From: Biscogniauxia marginata
Taxonomy: Eukaryota > Ascomycota > Sordariomycetes > Xylariales > Xylariaceae
Assembly: GCA_022695795.1 (NCBI GenBank)
Contig: MU404085.1
Location: 9,597-73,596, forward strand
Length of the DNA: 64,000 nucleotides
Direction: 5' to 3'
The notes beneath the pieces are model-generated. The model ran no database searches, was not told the DNA's origin, and saw only the letters and a list, made by a program, of their open reading frames with translations. Made by a program: the position numbers and the translations under genes. The stretch's first letter is position 1. Each line of letters opens with the position of its first letter. Of the stretch, positions 46,249 to 59,551 are shown in pieces.

Positions 46249-47363
46249 TTAGTTGAAGTATTGGAGGGCTAAGAGAGGAGATTGGGGAAGTAATCGGTAG
46301 TTCTTGTATATACTTGGCTCGGAAAAAAAGTTTATGATAGTCCCTTGTTCGGGATATTCCAATTCTCACTTATACATTCTTCAGGAGTTACGTGTATGAA
46401 TATCTTGGCGGGAATCACCGTCTTTCCGTAGCCTGCGGTTCTTCCCATTACTACAGCCTAAATAGATGATCGAAAGCACCCCGATCTTATAACCTATTCA
46501 ATGTCAAGTTTATGTATTACCTACGGAAAATTCCGAAGGGTCTGGTGGAGAGGAGTTCGATATAGGGAAATGAACCCAATACGAACTGTAGCTTGTATTC
46601 GGCTGCCCCTTTCCCACTAACTCTTTCTCTTGGGGATGTACGCGCACACGAAGCTGTAATGATAGTTAATAACAACAGTTACGTGACGACAGCCAGGATA
46701 ATTTGATGATAAAATATTACCGTACATGTGTTTAGCTAACGTCGTGCTAACCTTGGCTATAAGTATATAAAGCACTCATCGTTGTCTTGTTGAACTACCT
46801 AGTACTGGTGTATGTATTGCAATACGGTAATACGTATATTTCTATTACCAGGTAGGTATATTCCTAGGGCAATTATGATTTAGCGGGTTTAGTAGTACTC
46901 CGTAGAGACTCATAAATCACATGATAGAGCTGGTTAATTTAATGGGTTTGTGGGCCGGGCCGGCGGATTATCCGGCTAGGCTAGTTTTTACCCGCATTTT
47001 GCGTTCTGTAGCTTTCCATTTAATTAACCACTTTAAAACCCCATTCCTTTCGTTGTTGGTTGGTGGTAGAACAGGTTAATTAATAGCACTAGCTCCGATT
47101 GGTAGAAGCTACCTAGGTACTAAGAGTTCCCCTAGCTAGCGTACCAGGAGCGGCCAGCTTTCAACAAAATGTGTCGCCAAGACGATCACCCTGCTGAATA
47201 CTGCCACTACCGCATTTCTAGACCAACAACAACACAAACAATCAACATCCCCCACGAGACCCAATTATATTTCTCATCCGGACAGACGGTAACAATAGCG
47301 TCTGTCAGGAAGTAAACAGTATCTTGCATACACAAGTAAATGGCTAGCCGTCAGCGCTAAGCT
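46249..47363. other. Gene-free stretch, about 1.1 kb
   Basis: AT-rich. Contains tactccgta (46896) and a tacctaggtac palindrome (about 47110-47120). No gene seen. The amidase promoter should lie at 47150-47363. Confidence 0.4.
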
Positions 47364-49327
47364 ATGCCTTCTGCCCAGCGTTTCTCGGGCTATCCTGCCG
47401 CCCGTGAGGGTCCTGATATAGCTTACGGGCAGAGCGAGGACCAGAATCCGGTCCTAAGAGGATGGACATTGGTCATTGCCGCAAACATGTAAGTCAAGCA
47501 CAATCCACGACACCCCTTTCAAAAGCAAGAGGGGAGGGTTCTAGAAGGCTTGCTGAAGAACCGTCAATTTAGCATCACCCGCTCCTCGTATATCGCCAAT
47601 GCGACCTGGACTAATGCTAAGTTCGGAGTGATCAAAGACATTCCTGAGCTGAATCAATATGACTGGCGTCTCGAAGTGAGCTACACAAAGACATGATCCC
47701 TGGTGCATGTAGATTGCATCTTGAGGTCTATTGCTGACACGCCATACAGCCTACTGTCATCCCAATTACTGCTGATGGCGCTGTTCCAGCCAAGCCAGAG
47801 ATCACGTCAGAACTCTATCAACCCCAGCCAAGTGATATTCGCGGTCGCTTTTACTCGGCAGCTGACTTCCATGAGCTGTACAAGTCGGGCAAATTAACGC
47901 CACTTCAAGTCGCAAAAGCCCTCCTCCCGCTCATATCCCCGGATCAGACACCGAAAGGGAAATATGCGTCTGCATGGGCGGTCACGCGAGAGGATATAGT
48001 ACTCGCGGCTGCTAAAGCTTCGACGGAACGTTATTCCACAGGCAAGCACTTTGGTGTCCTCGATGGAGTGCTTGTAGGTGTTAAAGATGACATTGACGTA
48101 GAGGGATATGTCTCTCATTTCGGTCTCCCGTTTGATCCTTCGGACGCATCATTTAAGCCAGCAACTAGCACTGCTTGGCCTGTTGCACAGCTAGAAGCCG
48201 CTGGCGCCATTGTTGTTGGGAAGGTCGCGATGCATGAACTAGGCCTCGACACTAGTGGGTGCAATCCGCGAAGGGGCTCCCCCAAAAATTGGTACAACAA
48301 ATCCTACTACCCAGGCGGCTCTTCTTCCGGTGCAGGTTCAGCTTTGTGTGCCGGCTTAATACCTATCGCCATCGGCACTGACGCCGGTGGTAGCATTAGG
48401 ATACCCTCGTCTTTCTGTGGTATGTTTGGGTTAAAGCCCACTCTCCACCGTACCTGTACCATGAAGTCCGCCGTCTGCGTTGTCGGTCCCATGGCCTCCA
48501 CAGCTGCCGATCTCGCTATCGCGTACAGGATTATGAGTGCTCCAAACCCCGATGACCCCATACAAGGCTCATTTGCACCGTCAATACCCCCGAGCCCAGT
48601 CGCGAAGAAAACAATAGGCATTTATCATGAGTGGTTCGACCGCTCGAATCCTTTAGTCCGCGATTCCGCCAACAAGGCCATTTCGTACTTCTCAGATAAG
48701 CTTGGCTATGAAGTGGTTGACATAAAAATACCATACCTTCGTGAAGGACAATGGGCACACAGTGCCTGGGCACTCTCTGAAGGCCTAGACCATCTACGGT
48801 CCAGCATAAGCAGCCTCTCGAAGTATCTGTCTAAAATTAACCACGCTAGCCAGGTACTCGTAACCATGGGGGCTTGCACCTCCGCCCTTGACATGATCAA
48901 GTATAGTCAGCTTCGTGGGCTTCTCATGGAACACCTTGCCTTCCTGTTCAAGAAGTATCCGGGCTTGCTCATCGTAACGCCAACTACTCCCGAGCCGGGT
49001 TGGAAAGTGCACCCGGGCGACGAGGCTTATGGCTTCAACGATGGAAACTTCATTATCCGAAATATGATGTACGTCTGGTTGGCCAATTCGACTGGGTGTC
49101 CAGCCGTGAGTGCGCCAGTCGGATTTGTTGATCCCGAACAAGGGGAAGGGAAGATTCCTGTCAGCCTTATGGCTATGGGAGAATGGGGAGCCGAGGAACA
49201 GCTGCTGGCTTGGGCCAAGGAGGCCGAGGGATACTTGAATGATTCTTTAGATGGGGGCAGAATTAGGCCCAAGGAGTGGGCGGACGTCGTAGACTTGGCC
49301 CAAGACGTCGAAACGGATGTGCACTAA
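47364..49327 (+). CDS. Amidase-signature family hydrolase
   Basis: Three exons: 47364-47488, 47573-47675, 47750-49327; 601 residues. The N-terminal extension (GPDIAYGQSEDQNPVLRGW, WTNAKFGVIKDIPELNQYDW) is common in fungal amidases annotated like this. The catalytic Ser-cisSer-Lys triad is visible: Lys in LVGVKDDID, cis-Ser in YYPGGSSSGAGSALCAG, Ser nucleophile in IGTDAGGSIRIPSS. The rest includes FGLKPTLHRT, VGPMASTAADLAIAYR, a TPTTPEPGW loop, and NSTGCPAVSAPVGF. There is no signal peptide. It hydrolyses a carboxamide bond of unknown substrate; such enzymes often serve nitrogen use or detoxification. Internal Met codons (for example 48068) are not the start, since conserved sequence extends upstream. 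Confidence 0.9.
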
Positions 49328-52300
49328 ATTCCTCTATTGCAGATAGATGGTCCCTCCCTTAGTAGACATGAACGCCAAGGCGCTATATGGAGAACTTAAC
49401 TTCATATCATAGTCGAGCTTCAAGAAAGATTACACGATAATCATGAAACAATGTTCCAGCCCCCATTTCCTGACAATGTGGCTCTCACAATAGACCTGAC
49501 AGTCGAAGTTGTTTCCTCTACTAACTATGAAGACTCTAGAGGGTTCTTCATGTCAGAAGTTTCACCGACGGCGTACGCCTATATAGATACGCTACCACTG
49601 GGTGAACCTTTCCCAGGAAATGGGCTTCTAACTTGCCCAGGCACGATCGACGTCAGGATCCGAATTTTTGGTTAAATGGTGTTGTAAAGCTCAGGGTTGG
49701 CAAGGGATAGGGATGGTCGAGTCACATGATTCGACATATGTGTATTTATCTTACGACGCATTACAGGTTTTTGGACGACATCACTATAGCTTGGTTTTAA
49801 ATAACATCTAAACTAATGAAAACAACATAAACACTTATATAGTTAATCCCAGGACGTCGTGAACCTTAACAGTTGGATTAAAGTTTAAGCTAGAACTCTA
49901 CTCCCCTCCCCCCTGTCTAGTTAAACTTAACTTAAGTAAAGGTTCTAACCAACTCCGTTGGCTTGAAACCTTCCCTAACAAGTTATCGTGGGAAAAAACA
50001 CAGCTGAGAAGAGAACAAATGAACTCTTATGTAGGTACCTATATAAGAAACCTTTCCTGGCACATCTAAGTTTACAGGTTTTATTACAGAAAAACTGTCA
50101 ATACCACTATGTGTATTAATACTAGAAGACATTGTGACACTTTACTTGTTTGGATGTAAGTTAGTGGTAGCTTTATTTGCCGTTACCTTAACATAGCATA
50201 CTTATAAGCTGACATTCCTGAAGCTTTTTCGTTTCAAGACTTGTGTGTAAAGTCGTTTTTATGCAAATTTCGTATAAGTCTTTTTCTACTTATGCAGTTC
50301 CCCTCGTCACTTAAAGTGGTAAATAAAATAAAAAGAGGAAAATATCTTCTTATATATAAAATACCTAATAACGAGTAAAATATGAGAATATAAGTAGATA
50401 TATTATATGTTTGTTATATTTAAACAGTTTCTTCATTTCTTAAACGGGTTTTAAGTGAGAAATAAAAAGTAAAAGAGACAGTAGGAAAAAAAGGGGTAAA
50501 GAATCAATATTAAACTTAAACTAATAAAACTTGTATCGCGGGCTATATTAGCCCTAATTACAAACTTGCAATCAGCGGCGTCGCTTTTGCGACAACTTTT
50601 CTTCAAGATATTCAAATAAAAGTTTCTTGTCTATAAAAGCGTTATGCTGCAAGACCACAATTTAGTTAATTCTCATTAGTTCTTCGCGGGATTGAATCCT
50701 TTCTTCTGCTTCGGAACATCTGATACTCAGTGCACATGAGTTCTTACTGGCTTATACTCGGAGCGAATCATCGGCCAAGCTGATAAACGGCCATACTACG
50801 CAATCAAGTTCGACGAAGGTGTTACGGCGTTGTCGCCGTTTTGGGAGACCTGACAAAGATCAATGCTTAATGTCGTGGGAAGTTATTATAGTTTCTTCGT
50901 TACTCCGAAACTACCGAAACAGCCTCAAGTGCAGCAAAGCCAGAACCCGTAGTCGGAAATAGGAAGGTGTTACTCCATCGGCATTTGCCCCCACCCCTTT
51001 CACCCGTCGTATAGATATGTCGTTACTCTTATTACTAGGTTCATGCCATAATAGCCGTGCTCAAACGCTTTCTCATGACTGACAAATTGCGCTCGGACCA
51101 AGTCCCCACAGCATTGTCGCTCTTTTAAGTCGGTGGACTGACTTCACTATAAATAAGATGTCCCCGTGATGAGGCGTGGTCAGGTTTTACAGAGTGTAAT
51201 CAATGCTGGCTATATGGTGTTATGTGACCAACGATAACGCAATAGGATTGATGGCAACCTAAGTGCTCTACACAAGGCCAGCGAAATGCAAATCATTGAG
51301 ACGAATATACCCAGTCACCGTTGCCTATAATTCGACATCGAAACAGCATTATTCATGTGGCATTGTGTGGCAGTTACAAAGGAGGAGAGTAAGGGCATAT
51401 AGTACATAGCTATTGATAACCATATTTCTTCATCAATGATATTACTAGGAATCATCTATGTAACAGTTTATTCTGAAAGGAGACTTCCCACGTACACACG
51501 CCATGGTCTTGGGCGTCTATCAATTCCGCATCGAGAATAGGTCACACTTTCAATAATACCCGACTTTCACGACACAACTTTATTAGCTGTCAGTCCGATC
51601 AAGCTCCGATCTTCGGACAGCATACTCTCTGTTACAGTATGTATCTTGCAACAAGTAAATTGTGAACCCGGCACTCCGATCTGTGACCGTGGTCCCATCT
51701 CTCTAGCTTACGTTACTATACTATACGCTCATATAGTCTTGGCTGCCGAACAGTAATAAAGTTCATAGCGGCTATCTGCGCGCTAATCTTACACTAAATG
51801 CACTACACAAGGTAATGCTGATCTTGTATATATCGGGAAGTGGTTTGAGTTTGGTCTAGAGATATTCTCCATCCGGGTTATCAACCTGATTCAGTTCATA
51901 GTACGTCTTCTAGTTATCTAATTGTCATAGCCGGCACAAGAAGCGTTCGTATTCGTCGTCATTTGATTTGTCTTCAGATAATATCATGTGCTCAAGCCCA
52001 TGTGCTCAAGTCCTTTGGCCCAACAAGGGCACGCATTTTGGGTTGCTGCAGAAGGGTTTCGACCCAGACTTGCGATCTCTCTGTTCTCCAGGGGTCTGGT
52101 GAATCAGCTCGATCTGGCTGTAGCATTGTACGACATCGCGTATCAAGGAATGAGAGCAAAGCTGTCCCTGTCACATTGTAACGCTGCATGGTTTTTAGCT
52201 CGCCAATGGTGGACGCTCACTTCAAAGAAAGTACCTAGATGTCCAGATATTGTGTATGTATGAGCCTTTCGTCAATGCGACAAACTTTGATCTACATACA

Positions 52301-52793
52301 TCGCCTACTAGATTATTTTCGGTTAGAGGATCGCTGCTGCAAGACGACGACACTCTTCCCGGATTTTCATCTCTCCTCTGCTGCTCCCGCCCATAAAAAG
52401 TTCCGAGTGTAGTAAGCATCGTTGTTCTCCTAACTGACGTGCTTTACGTCTCGAACCCACCACTTTCCGATCAGAGGCTCCTTTGACTGACCACTGAAAT
52501 TTATGTTTCAGTACCAAGTATCGTAAAGGTTGTCGACCATTTGTCAGATTTATTTCATCGTGTGATCTTCCTTATAATGCTAGTCCTGTTCCTGAGTGCC
52601 TGAGTGCGATTTGTGGTAAATTTCGTGCGCCTGCATATGAACTTGCATTCTTGTCTACATGTGGTAATAGATTCGCCGCTGAAGTCTATCGTCCATCCCA
52701 CCTATAAAGCTCTGATTATGTGTAAGTGTCGTATGCTAAAGCCTGTCAGCATACCGCCTGTCCCCCCACGTTCATGCACACACAGATCTCGAC
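49328..52793. other. AT-rich, gene-free stretch of about 3.5 kb
   Basis: 49800-50700 is strongly AT-rich and could be an old repeat. It contains a small perfect inverted repeat gggctatattagccc at about 50542. No coding features are recognised apart from short frames: 49451-49675 (74 codons) and 51963-52263 (overlapping, up to 91 codons). At 51985-52013 a 14 bp motif (atgtgctcaagccc) is tandemly duplicated. I cannot assign any repeat family here. Confidence 0.45.
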
Positions 52794-54639
52794 ATGGATT
52801 ATTTCGGTTCCACAGCCGATCTTGGCGCATTTTCCTGGCGGGAGTTAACGAGGTGGACCATCGACTCCATAGGTTTACCTACGGGGGTAGCACCTACAAT
52901 TCAGCCTCTACAATTAACATGTTGTGGCATCCCACGAAGTTATTTCTCTGGAAACACAACTTCCATTTCTGTTAGCTTCCTATCTTTAGGAGAAGCCTCA
53001 AAGCCGTCCAATGTCCAAACTTGCCTTCGCCGACCCGATATGGTGGTTCAATTGCCGGCCCAGGTCTTAGGTATTGCTATATGGGTGCTCTGTTACTCGA
53101 TAATCTCTTTAACCTGCAGTTTTTTACTGATCTGGTTGGTATGGGTACACCACGAAAGAACCAGCTGTAGGTAAATTAGGATCACTCATACCGTAGCATT
53201 GTTACTGACGTATTCAGATGTCGCTTTACTGTCCTACTTCACTTTCTTGAGTACTGCAGCGAGTATTGCTCAGCAAGTCCATACGATTGTCTGGTGGAGG
53301 GATGTCAAGATCGAACAGTATGAACATGCTATCATTAACTTAGGAAGCCCCGAGATAGCAATCGCTGGACCATCCGTGGGCGTCGACTTAGTCCTCTTCT
53401 ATATACGTATGTTCCATTCCTAGTATTTGAAAATGCATATGACACTGAAATCTATGCCAGAATTTTACTCTTACAATGTAGAGGCCATGTTGGTTTTCTT
53501 TTGGTTAGCAAAACCCAACGATTCCGGTTTCAATAATCTGGGTAGTCACCTAATAATGGGTTAGGGCTGCAGCACTTACACAATCCGTATTCCAATTTAC
53601 CGACCTGGCCAAGTTCAAAAGTATCCGGCATAGGAGTAATATCATTGCAAAGATATTAGCGGTCCTTGTGCCTATCCTATTCGTCAGCCTTCTGCGGCTA
53701 GACTTGGTCCAAGCCTCACTGCCGGCTTTTCTGATCCTTGCCAACGTCACCAGTAAGAGCGACTGCTATGACAACACCTCAGGTTTCCCTAGCTGACCCC
53801 CCCTAGTGGTGATCAGCCTCACCCTCGGCAGCACGCTTCTCGTTGTGATCCTTGCGAAGTACATATATACGCGACGGCGTTTTCTTTCGTGGAATGTCTG
53901 GTGTCCCTGTTCTCGAAATTCGCAAGGCGCAGAGCAGTGGACGGTATGCTCCATGAACCAGAGTGACCAATGCGGGAATATCTATGACCGATGGCTAGTC
54001 GTGCGCTTCACGATTGCTTTCGTCCTGCTTGGAGTCTTCCAGGTCGCCACTATCTCAACGGAAGTATCACAACTACGAAATGGTACGAAAGAGATGTTAG
54101 GAAGTGAGCCAGACTTGTCTAATAGTCGAGCAACAATTGATTTCGTTCTTTTCATGCCTGGCGTCTCAACGGGCATAGTGGTAAGTCAACTATTGAATTC
54201 CTTCAAATCATGGACAAAAAGGAGAAAGTAAAAGGGATAAAAGTGTTGCGTGGTGCACTCCTAATATAACCGCTATCCTACATGGGATAGATCCAGATTT
54301 ATGTAGGGGCCCCGCTCTTCAGAATATGGTAGCTAACATGGGCATATAAAGCTATTCGTCGTATTCGGGACTACACGAACTTTCAGAAATAAAATGTACC
54401 GTACTTTCGTCCCAAAAAGATTTCAGCGGCAGGAGACCGTCCAGCAGACCACGGTGGTTTCCTCTGAACCCCCGCCGAAGAACTCAAGCCCGGAAATAGC
54501 TGGAGCAGAGGATGAAGGATCAAAAGAAAGATGCAAGGAGACGGGGTCGAGGCCCACAACCGGCGCCAGGGGTGGTTGGTGCTCACCACCAGAGCGCCTA
54601 TCATCAGAATCAGGATTGGACATCATAGAGATGCTTTGA
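52794..54639 (+). CDS. Multi-pass (7TM-like) integral membrane protein
   Basis: Six exons: 52794-53166, 53218-53406, 53461-53503, 53565-53752, 53807-54180, 54352-54639. Summed phases agree; 484 residues. The N-terminal ~90 residues are extracellular-like with Cys and a glycosylation motif (NTT). Hydrophobic helices include VLGIAIWVLCYSIISL with FLLIWLVWV, VALLSYFTFLSTAASIA, VGVDLVLFYI, MLVFFWAAALTQSVF, ILAVLVPILFVSLL, VISLTLGSTLLVVILAKYIY, FTIAFVLLGVFQVATI and FVLFMPGVSTGIVLFVVFGTT. The cytosolic tail follows FRNKMYRTFVPKRFQR and is polar and disordered. Topology suggests a receptor-type or SAT4/Pth11-like membrane protein, but I see no CFEM domain and cannot assign a family. Confidence 0.75.
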
Positions 54640-55486
54640 AAGCATAATGGCCGGTCGGCTCATCGGAACTCGGAGTACAAGTTTTACGGTATTATCGGCA
54701 ACATTCGGATCATTGGGTAGGACTGGCCTGCGATTTGGGTTAACAGATATGGACCGGACCAATGGCGGCTTGGATTCATACATATTGATACCCCACGCTA
54801 AATTTCTCACTGATATTGTACTCTGTAGATGTTTTCATAATCTACACCAATATTGTGTGCTTTTACCCAGGCCTTATCGAGGCTCGGTACCACTTTGTTT
54901 GGCATCAAGATAGTAGTTTCGTGTGCTTGAAAACTTGGTGGCCAACCACTATACATACAGTTTTACATGGCATACCTACTGTTCCAGTCTAGAATACGGT
55001 TATCCCGCTCCGTAGCAGTAATAGTATGGAGGTATGTACACCATCTCATCTAGCGGTCATATACAGACCACTATCACCTTTAATGTACATTTATTTCACC
55101 CCTTTTCAGCTTATATCTGGTCTGCAGTATATACTCCCCGTATATATATCTTGGAATCTATTCTACGTGCCCTATAATTAGGACCAATACAGACCATCGC
55201 CTCCTCTCGTCTTTTTGATCATTTAGTATCGTAATGACAAGTTTCAGAGCCTTAAAAGTCCGAATTTTAACATAAAGAGTTTCCTAATTCGTGACGCTCA
55301 AAGGGTGTTATACTATTTGTTTTAACACGCATAGCTAAGTTAAAATGAAAGATAGTAAAATCTAGATATGATTTACCCAATTTACGAGTTATCTAAGGTG
55401 TATGCATAGATGCATACCTAGGTACTTAATGTATTATAAGGTAGCTTATACCTCGTGGGGGTGGAAATAGTGGGTCTGGTCTTCAT
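54640..55486. other. Intergenic; no gene
   Basis: 3' flank of the membrane protein gene grading into AT-rich DNA. A tacctaggtac palindrome is at about 55415. Confidence 0.35.
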
Positions 55487-55839
55487 TGTGACGAACCTCC
55501 CTGTATGTTCCTAGTCAGCTGACTTCGCAGGTAAGTACGTACTAGGTTTTCTTGATTTAAAAGTAATAATGAATTAAGATTAGTTTAAATAATTTATAAT
55601 ACTTTATTCGTTAAAGAGATTTCAAGGTACTCTCATTATAATATTAAAAAGTAATTATAATTTTAAATTAATAATTAAAGAACTAAAATAAATAACTAAA
55701 TATATAAGAAATTCCATCTTTTTTATACTTATTTTCCTTTATATATATTCTTTCCGCTTAATATATTAAATACCAAAAGAATTAAACTTAATTAAATAAA
55801 TACCTCTAATTAGGTCACGTAATGTTACATCACATTACA
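55487..55839 (-). mobile_element. Inverted solo LTR of gypsy family A (copy 2)
   Basis: The reverse complement aligns with 2094-2485 and 62883-63291, sharing the 3' end gggaggttcgtcaca (seen here as tgtgacgaacctccctg) and tagttatttatttt, attataattactttttaat, gagagtacctt and aagaaaacctagtacgta. It keeps the CGTCACA end that the other two copies have lost. The 5' boundary is uncertain (55829 or 55839). No internal sequence flanks it, so it is a solo LTR or fragment. Confidence 0.85.
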
Positions 55840-57573
55840 AAGAGAGGGGACCACTGGTCCGTTTAGTCTTGGTCCGTGCCCGACTACCCCTGCTAGAAAT
55901 CCTTCCAACACAGTTGGTTCGTAACATTCATATTTTAAAAAGGGGGTTTAATATCTTGTGGAACTTGCGAAGGTGCACAACATTGTCGTGAGAATAAAAC
56001 TAAAAATTAAATCAGGCTATGCTATATACATCGAATATACTTAGCAGTTGGAACTAAGAGATTTTTATGAAAATTGAAACATAATTCTTTTAGTCATCGT
56101 ATAACCATCAGGGACAACGAAGCAAACCTTTGTAACTAAAAGCTAGGATAAGAAGGCCATGCTAAAGGAAACCAGAGAAGTGTCAAACTAGCCTGAGACT
56201 TAAGTTTTGTGAAGAATTTACCCAGTCTAGTTATGTAACTTACTCATGGTATCTAGGGGGTGTTCAGGTTTATTAGTATAATACAAATCAACATAGCTGA
56301 AGAGTGAGTAAGGTTATGTTGTAGCGCGGCTACATATAGAGGTTTATACATACCTACCCAATGAGACTCCGAATATATGCTGGTGCACCAAACATAGACT
56401 TTTATGGGGGCTAGGTATGGCTAGGCTGAACACAGAAGGGTGTACTTCGTCACGTGGCTAGACACGTATGTATATATATCGGTGCGTTACGATTTATCGA
56501 AGGAGTAAGTACACTGCATTTCTAGGTACGTTGGATACGACTACTATATTCTATGCTTCGTTAAACGATTTATGTATCCCGATGGGAATTCAAAGATGTG
56601 CCTTCAATATACAAAACATATGTGGTCGTGAGCCGTAAGCAGTGGTTTAATATTACTGTCCCTCATCCCCTCACACAGCTGTGGGCAGTAGGCTTGTATA
56701 GGACACGCATTTCGCAAGCCTCTTTTCAATAATTAACAGGGCCTGATCAAATATTTAAGATTTGAATATGGGCTATGGGCTTGCGGTGGCGAATAAGTAT
56801 CGCTCCTCCGATGATTATTTACTGATATTAATATCCACACAAGCAGAGGTGGCTCTAAGCCTAGAATAGATGATATGAGCCTCTATCGTTGTTATTAGTG
56901 TCTATACTTCCCAACCTTCCATTTATCCTGCGGCGCTGGACTGGTTCCCTTGTTGGGGGCCTTAACAATGTTGTCTGTAGGAGTTGCGGCCCGTACAAGC
57001 GGTTAGGCTAGTCCGCCGCCAGATCTGAAAGTCCAGCTGGGGTTCTAGAACATACGGTCTCAGGGTTGCTGACAGCACTTCACGACACTAATTATGTCTA
57101 ATGCATAGAGGTTTACCTACTCTGCAAGCAAAAGAGGAGTAATTAAATGGCGGGCGAGCAGGTGGCATTGGTGGATTAAATCCTCTGGCGAAGAATTAGC
57201 GGTAGGGCCGAGACTGCAAGACACCCCAGACCCCAGTATCTAGTTCCCCAACTTCCCCAAAGCCCGCTTTACCCCAGACCGGGAGAGAGCGCGATTGGTT
57301 CGCCAAAGTCGGGATGGCGATGTCAGATCCCATTAGCTTCTAAGACGACCGTTGGTTGGACGATGCGAATTGGGCTCACTCGAGGGATGGATGATATATG
57401 ATTCCAGAGCTCTCCCTCGTGCGACGCTGCTCAGCTCAAGCGATCCAGCCTCCTTGTTCCATCTCCACGGTGCCTCGCATATTCAGTCGAGTTTATGGGA
57501 CTAGGCGGACGGACTGGTCATCACCGACGAGCAAACTGTGAACTTCACGCTACGTCGCTCGACTTCGCTCACC
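55840..57573. other. Gene-free region; promoter of sugar transporter at right end
   Basis: AT-rich to 56900, then GC rises towards the transporter. No conserved coding sequence seen. At 57480-57573 an ORF shadow runs in another frame. The transporter start has a caccATGG Kozak-like context. Confidence 0.4.
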
Positions 57574-59551
57574 ATGGCAACTACTGTGCAAACATCCAGC
57601 GCGCAGAAGGTGGCGGACCAGGAGCTGGAGGAGAAGTTGGGACGCAGCGCTATTCTCGAGGCGAAGCAGGCGACCGAGGACGAGCACTCGCAGACTCTTT
57701 TCCAGGCGTTGAAGGAGAACCGCAGGGCCGTTTTTTGGTCGGTATTGCTCTCAATGACCATCGTCATGGAAGGGTACGTTTCTTAGCGAGTTGTCTCTTC
57801 CGGCCTTATGAGCGTGGCCGTTTATACTCGTAGGAATATTGATGCTGACTCTGTGGGGGAAAGATACGATACTATCCTCATCGGGAATTTCTTCGCATAC
57901 CCAACGTTCCAAAGGAAATTTGGTGACTACTACGGTCCAGATACTGGCTGGCAGGTCTCGGGACCCTGGCAGACAGGCTTAAATCAGGGTAGTACTGTGG
58001 GCGCCGTATTTGGTACGTAGTTCTACGGCAGATTGACATCACCACGATCGAAGGCCGCAGAATTCCTCAGCCCCAAACACTTGACTAATACTCAATTTTC
58101 CTAGGTGGCCTGTTGAATGGCTACATCGCTTCGAAGTACGGTTACCGTTGGGTGATGATGGGCTCACTCGGTGTTCTAAACTTCTTCATATTGGTTGTCT
58201 TCCTATCCACCGGCCCGGAGATGTTACTTGTTGGTCAAATTCTTTGCGGTTTGTGCTGGGGAGTCTTTGCCACACTGGCCCCTGCCTATGCCTCGGAAGT
58301 ATGCCCGACAAACCTGCGTGGCTATATGACAACATACGTGAATCTTTGTTGGGCCATCGGCCAGCTTCTTGCTGCCGGCATATTGACGGGATGTCTACAT
58401 ATCGAGGGAGACCTTGGCTATCGCATCCCCTTTGCGGTCCAATGGGTTAGTATTCTCATCCTAGACATTCATATCCAGACAGTCGCTTACGTTATCACTG
58501 TATAGGTATGGCCCATTCCCCTGATGGTCGTCTGTTACCTAGCTCCAGAAAGCCCCTGGTGGTTGGTTCGAGCGGAGCGCCTCGAAGATGCCAAGAACTC
58601 GATTAAGCGTCTTAGCGGGCAAAAGACGGAGGAGCAGATGAATAATCAACTTGCGATGATGGTCCATACTACCAAAATCGAGGCTCAAGAGACGAAAGGC
58701 GCAAGCTACAAGGATTGCTTTAAAGGTGTTAACTTGCGCCGGACGGAAATTGTCTGTGTCGCTTTTATGGGACAGATTCTTTCTGGAAGCAGTTTTGCCT
58801 ACACACCAACCTACTTCTTCACTTCCGCGGGCATGGCAACCGAACAGGCGTTTAATTTGAGCTTGGGCGCTAAAGGCATGGCATTTATAGGAACGATGCT
58901 GTAGGTGCTTCGCTTGTGATTCTCTCGCATAATAGAGTTTTACTGACATATTGTTTAAGCTCTTGGTGGCTCATCACATATTGGGGTCGGCGCCCCCTTT
59001 ATGTCACTGGCATGGGAGCCCTCTCTGCGATCCTAATGATTATTGGTATATTGGACGTTTCGGCCGGAGAACGAGGCCTTTGGCCATCTGGGGGCTTGTG
59101 TGTACTCTGGCTATTCGTCTATTCACTGACGATTGGTCCACTTGCTGTAAGACGAGCTTTCTTAAAAACCCCAAGATCAAGCTGACACCTGAGACAGTAC
59201 AGTATCATATCAGAGACCTCATCAGTCCGACTCCGGCCGCTGTCCGTCGTGCTTTCTAGAACCTCTTACCAACTTATCAATATCTTGTCGCAGTTCTTGA
59301 ACGCCTATATGGTCAATCCAGTAGAGTGGAATCTCAAAGGAAAGACTGGGTTCTTCTGGGGCTCTACGGCATTTGTTATTTTCGTGTGGTCCTACTTCCG
59401 CCTCCCCGAGGTCAAGGGCCGCACCTACGAAGAAATAGATATCCTGTTTATGAACAAGGTTCCTGCGCGACAGTTTTCCAAGACCCACGTTGACCCTTAC
59501 GCTGGCGCTGCCGTTGAGGATACGGTGCACGTTTACGGTAAGGAGTCATGA
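57574..59551 (+). CDS. MFS sugar transporter, alpha-glucoside (maltose) permease type
   Basis: Six exons: 57574-57773, 57864-58012, 58105-58445, 58506-58900, 58960-59146, 59198-59551; 541 residues. Twelve-TM sugar porter (SP) signatures: SVLLSMTIVMEGYDTILIGN (first helix with Asp), FQRKFGDYY, GLLNGYIASKYGYRW (motif A equivalent), VFATLAPAYASEVCPTNLRG (PESPR-type region follows as ESPWWLVR), GRRPLYVTG (second GRR), VNPVEWNLKGKTGFFWGSTA, then SYFRLPEVKGRTYEEIDILF, the usual SP end. The last intron needs GPLA-YSIISETSS to join. It probably imports maltose, isomaltose or related disaccharides with protons; substrate is inferred. No adjacent glucosidase is present. Confidence 0.93.

Noticed and set aside
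57495..57833. 112-codon ORF overlapping the sugar transporter start
   Set aside because: Other frame of the transporter's first exon. The transporter frame has Kozak context and a conserved N-terminal domain.
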